5,871 nucleotides of DNA from Streptococcus sp. (GTDB lineage Bacteria > Bacillota > Bacilli > Lactobacillales > Streptococcaceae): assembly GCA_030825825.1 (NCBI GenBank), contig JAPJPE010000081.1:1-5871 (forward strand), read 5' to 3'. Made by a program: the position numbers and the translations under genes. Below the pieces are notes generated by a model. That model worked only from the letters and a program-made list of their open reading frames with translations, was not told the origin of the DNA and ran no database searches. Below, in pieces: positions 5,817-5,871 of the stretch (positions are counted from its first letter, which is position 1; every line of letters begins with the position of its first letter).

Positions 5817-5835
5817 AAAGTTTCCATAAGAACTA
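5817..5835. promoter_or_regulatory. Third copy of the operator element, upstream of the -35
   Basis: AAAGTTTCCATAAGAACTA (5817-5835) matches AAAGTTACTATGAGAACTA (5767-5785) at 16 of 19 bases in the same orientation, exactly 50 bp away. It sits 5 bp upstream of the -35 hexamer, so occupancy of both sites would bracket the promoter. Its left part is A-rich, so some of the match comes from composition, but the GAACTA core and the AAAGTT end are shared. Confidence 0.55.
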
Positions 5836-5861
5836 AAAAAATGGAGCCGAATCGACTCCAT
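5835..5861 (-). terminator. Intrinsic terminator of an upstream minus-strand gene
   Basis: Read on the minus strand, ATGGAGTCG pairs with CGGCTCCAT (one T-G wobble) around an ATT loop (5841-5861) and is followed by a T run (5835-5840). The + strand reading has no T run after the stem, so it acts in one direction. It implies that a minus-strand gene or RNA ends just beyond the right edge and that the rcr operon is transcribed from its own promoter. Confidence 0.8.
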
Positions 5862-5871
5862 CCTTCATCTT

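Overview
The window is typical of a Streptococcus chromosome of the oral mitis/sanguinis type. The evidence is moderate G+C, strong AGGAGG-type ribosome binding sites, TTGACA/TATAAT promoters, and an intergenic repeat starting GAGGCTGGGAC that I recall as common in these species. The species cannot be fixed from the sequence alone. Apart from the last codons of a + strand gene at the left edge, every gene is on the minus strand, so transcription runs from right to left.

Right part (about 1736-5861): an apparently complete three-gene operon. It encodes a MarR-family repressor followed by two full-length ABC exporter half-transporters (TMD-NBD). Stop and start codons overlap at both junctions (4 bp and 8 bp). 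The order and sizes match the streptococcal rcrRPQ operon, which in S. mutans links a MarR regulator and an exporter pair to competence and stress physiology. The ATPase motifs are complementary. RcrP has a degenerate Walker B/H-switch pair (Asp-Asp and Gln) and a good signature. RcrQ has the catalytic Glu and His but a deviant signature (LSVGQ). Together they should form an asymmetric heterodimer with one consensus and one degenerate ATP site. An intrinsic terminator isolates the operon from whatever lies upstream. The promoter is followed by a 44-bp imperfect palindrome made of two back-to-back 19-22 bp elements, and a third copy of the element lies just upstream of the -35. This looks like a three-site autoregulatory operator.

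Middle (1352-1735): a gene-poor stretch. It holds the 3' UTR of rcrQ, a roughly 182-bp element with terminal inverted repeats and three internal hairpins (a MITE-like Streptococcus repeat), an A/T-rich tract, and a strong promoter for the next gene.

Left part (1-1351): a PAP2-family membrane phosphatase, then a GNAT acetyltransferase with its own likely promoter. The acetyltransferase meets the tail of an unidentified + strand gene. The two converge on one bidirectional terminator whose stem contains the acetyltransferase stop codon.

I see no wholly unknown gene system. The points most worth a second look are the operator architecture of the MarR operon, a possible small peptide overlapping the 3' end of rcrQ in another frame, and the repeat element that the rcrQ transcript would run into.
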